A stretch of DNA of 40,539 bases from the NCBI GenBank assembly GCA_048213135.1, contig PS015025.1, positions 89,170 to 129,708 on the forward strand, given 5' to 3'. Shown in pieces: positions 40,205 to 40,539 of the stretch. The translations under genes and the position numbers were made by a program. The number at the start of each line of letters is the position of its first letter. The stretch's first letter is position 1. The notes under the pieces are model-generated. The model searched no databases, was not told where the DNA came from, and was given only the letters and a program-made list of their open reading frames with translations. The stretch is from Reclinomonas americana ATCC 50394. Its lineage: Eukaryota > Jakobida > Jakobea > Jakobida.

Positions 40205-40539
40205 CTGTGAAAGGGGAAGAAAGGGGACAGGGTGAGAGGGGGAAGGGGGATGAGGGTGAAGGGGGGAGAGGGGAAGGGGAATGAGGGGGAAGGGGAATGA
40301 GGGGAAGGGGGAGGGGAAGGGAGAAGGGGGAAGGGGGCGAGGGGAAGGGGGGCGAGGGGAAGGGGGGAGAGGGGAAGGGGGAAAGGTGAGAGGGGAAGGG
40401 ATGAGATGAGAGAGAAGAGAACGAGAGGGGAACGGCGAGAGAGGAAAAGGAGGAAGAAGCGGAGAAGCGGAATGGGCGAGAGTTGCAGGGAAGAAGAGAG
40501 TAGGAGGAGTGGGGCGGGAAGGTGAGAAGGAAAATGGAA
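40205..40539 (+). repeat. Purine-rich GGGGAAGGGGGA tract to window end
   Basis: Degenerate repeats of GGGGAAGG(G)GGA/GAG fill the last 330 bases. On the coding (minus) strand this is a polypyrimidine intron ending in CAG just before the AMFR transmembrane exon. Confidence 0.85.

Noticed and set aside
1-40539. CRISPR arrays, operons or other bacterial defence systems
   Set aside because: Repeats are microsatellites or protein repeats without regular spacers, and genes are spliceosomal and monocistronic.

Overview
This is a GC-rich, gene-dense, intron-rich nuclear window from a eukaryote, most likely a free-living protist. Genes are cut by many 50-110 nt GT-AG introns, and poly-pyrimidine/purine and (GT)n tracts are common. 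The gene set is wholly eukaryotic: eRF1, a Ragulator p18-like protein, a 7TM-RGS protein, cytosolic leucyl-tRNA synthetase, a NEK1-like kinase and a gp78/AMFR-like E3. Genes end in TAA, TGA and TAG, so the standard code is used. I cannot name the species. The sequence is a gapped scaffold with nine N runs, four of them exactly 20 N.

Layout. 1-9.9 kb: one very large secreted or surface protein, with signal peptide, about 15 NHL-type units, FN3-like inserts and at least ten two-cysteine TIG-like domains. It runs on the minus strand, but its C-terminal part lies on the plus strand at 1-1875. 11-12 kb: a flavin-nucleotide-binding (PNPOx-like) protein. 12.1-12.7 kb: COQ7, with its two ends on opposite strands of a 20-N gap. 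13.5-15.3 kb: a protein with weak ATP-type PEPCK resemblance. 15.3-16.6 kb: repeats and one AT-rich small ORF. 16.6-19 kb: eRF1 (minus), divergent from the LAMTOR1-like gene (19.1-20.3 kb). 20.4-21.3 kb: FYV7/CCDC59-like. 21.4-23.7 kb: 7TM-RGS. 23.9-29.3 kb: LeuRS, convergent with an AIMP1/EMAPII-like tRNA-binding protein (29.5-30.2 kb). 30.3-35.2 kb: NEK1-like kinase. 34.3-38.3 kb: TPR protein. 38.4 kb to the window end: AMFR/gp78-like ubiquitin ligase (minus, N-terminus outside).

Three genes (NHL-TIG, COQ7, and the NEK/TPR pair) are split so that one part lies on the wrong strand, and each break sits at a 20-N gap. Reversing contigs 1-1875, 12267-13352 and 34193-35311 restores direction in every case, and in two cases intron phase also matches. 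These look like scaffolding errors. The most biologically unusual signals are a recurrent non-consensus 5' splice site GTTGCGT (at least 11 introns in four genes) and the two-Cys TIG-like domain array behind NHL repeats.

Functional themes: translation (eRF1, LeuRS, AIMP1-like, FYV7-like), lysosome/TOR signalling (LAMTOR1-like), G-protein signalling (7TM-RGS), ER quality control (AMFR-like) and ubiquinone synthesis (COQ7). The order looks like ordinary eukaryotic gene packing, not operons.
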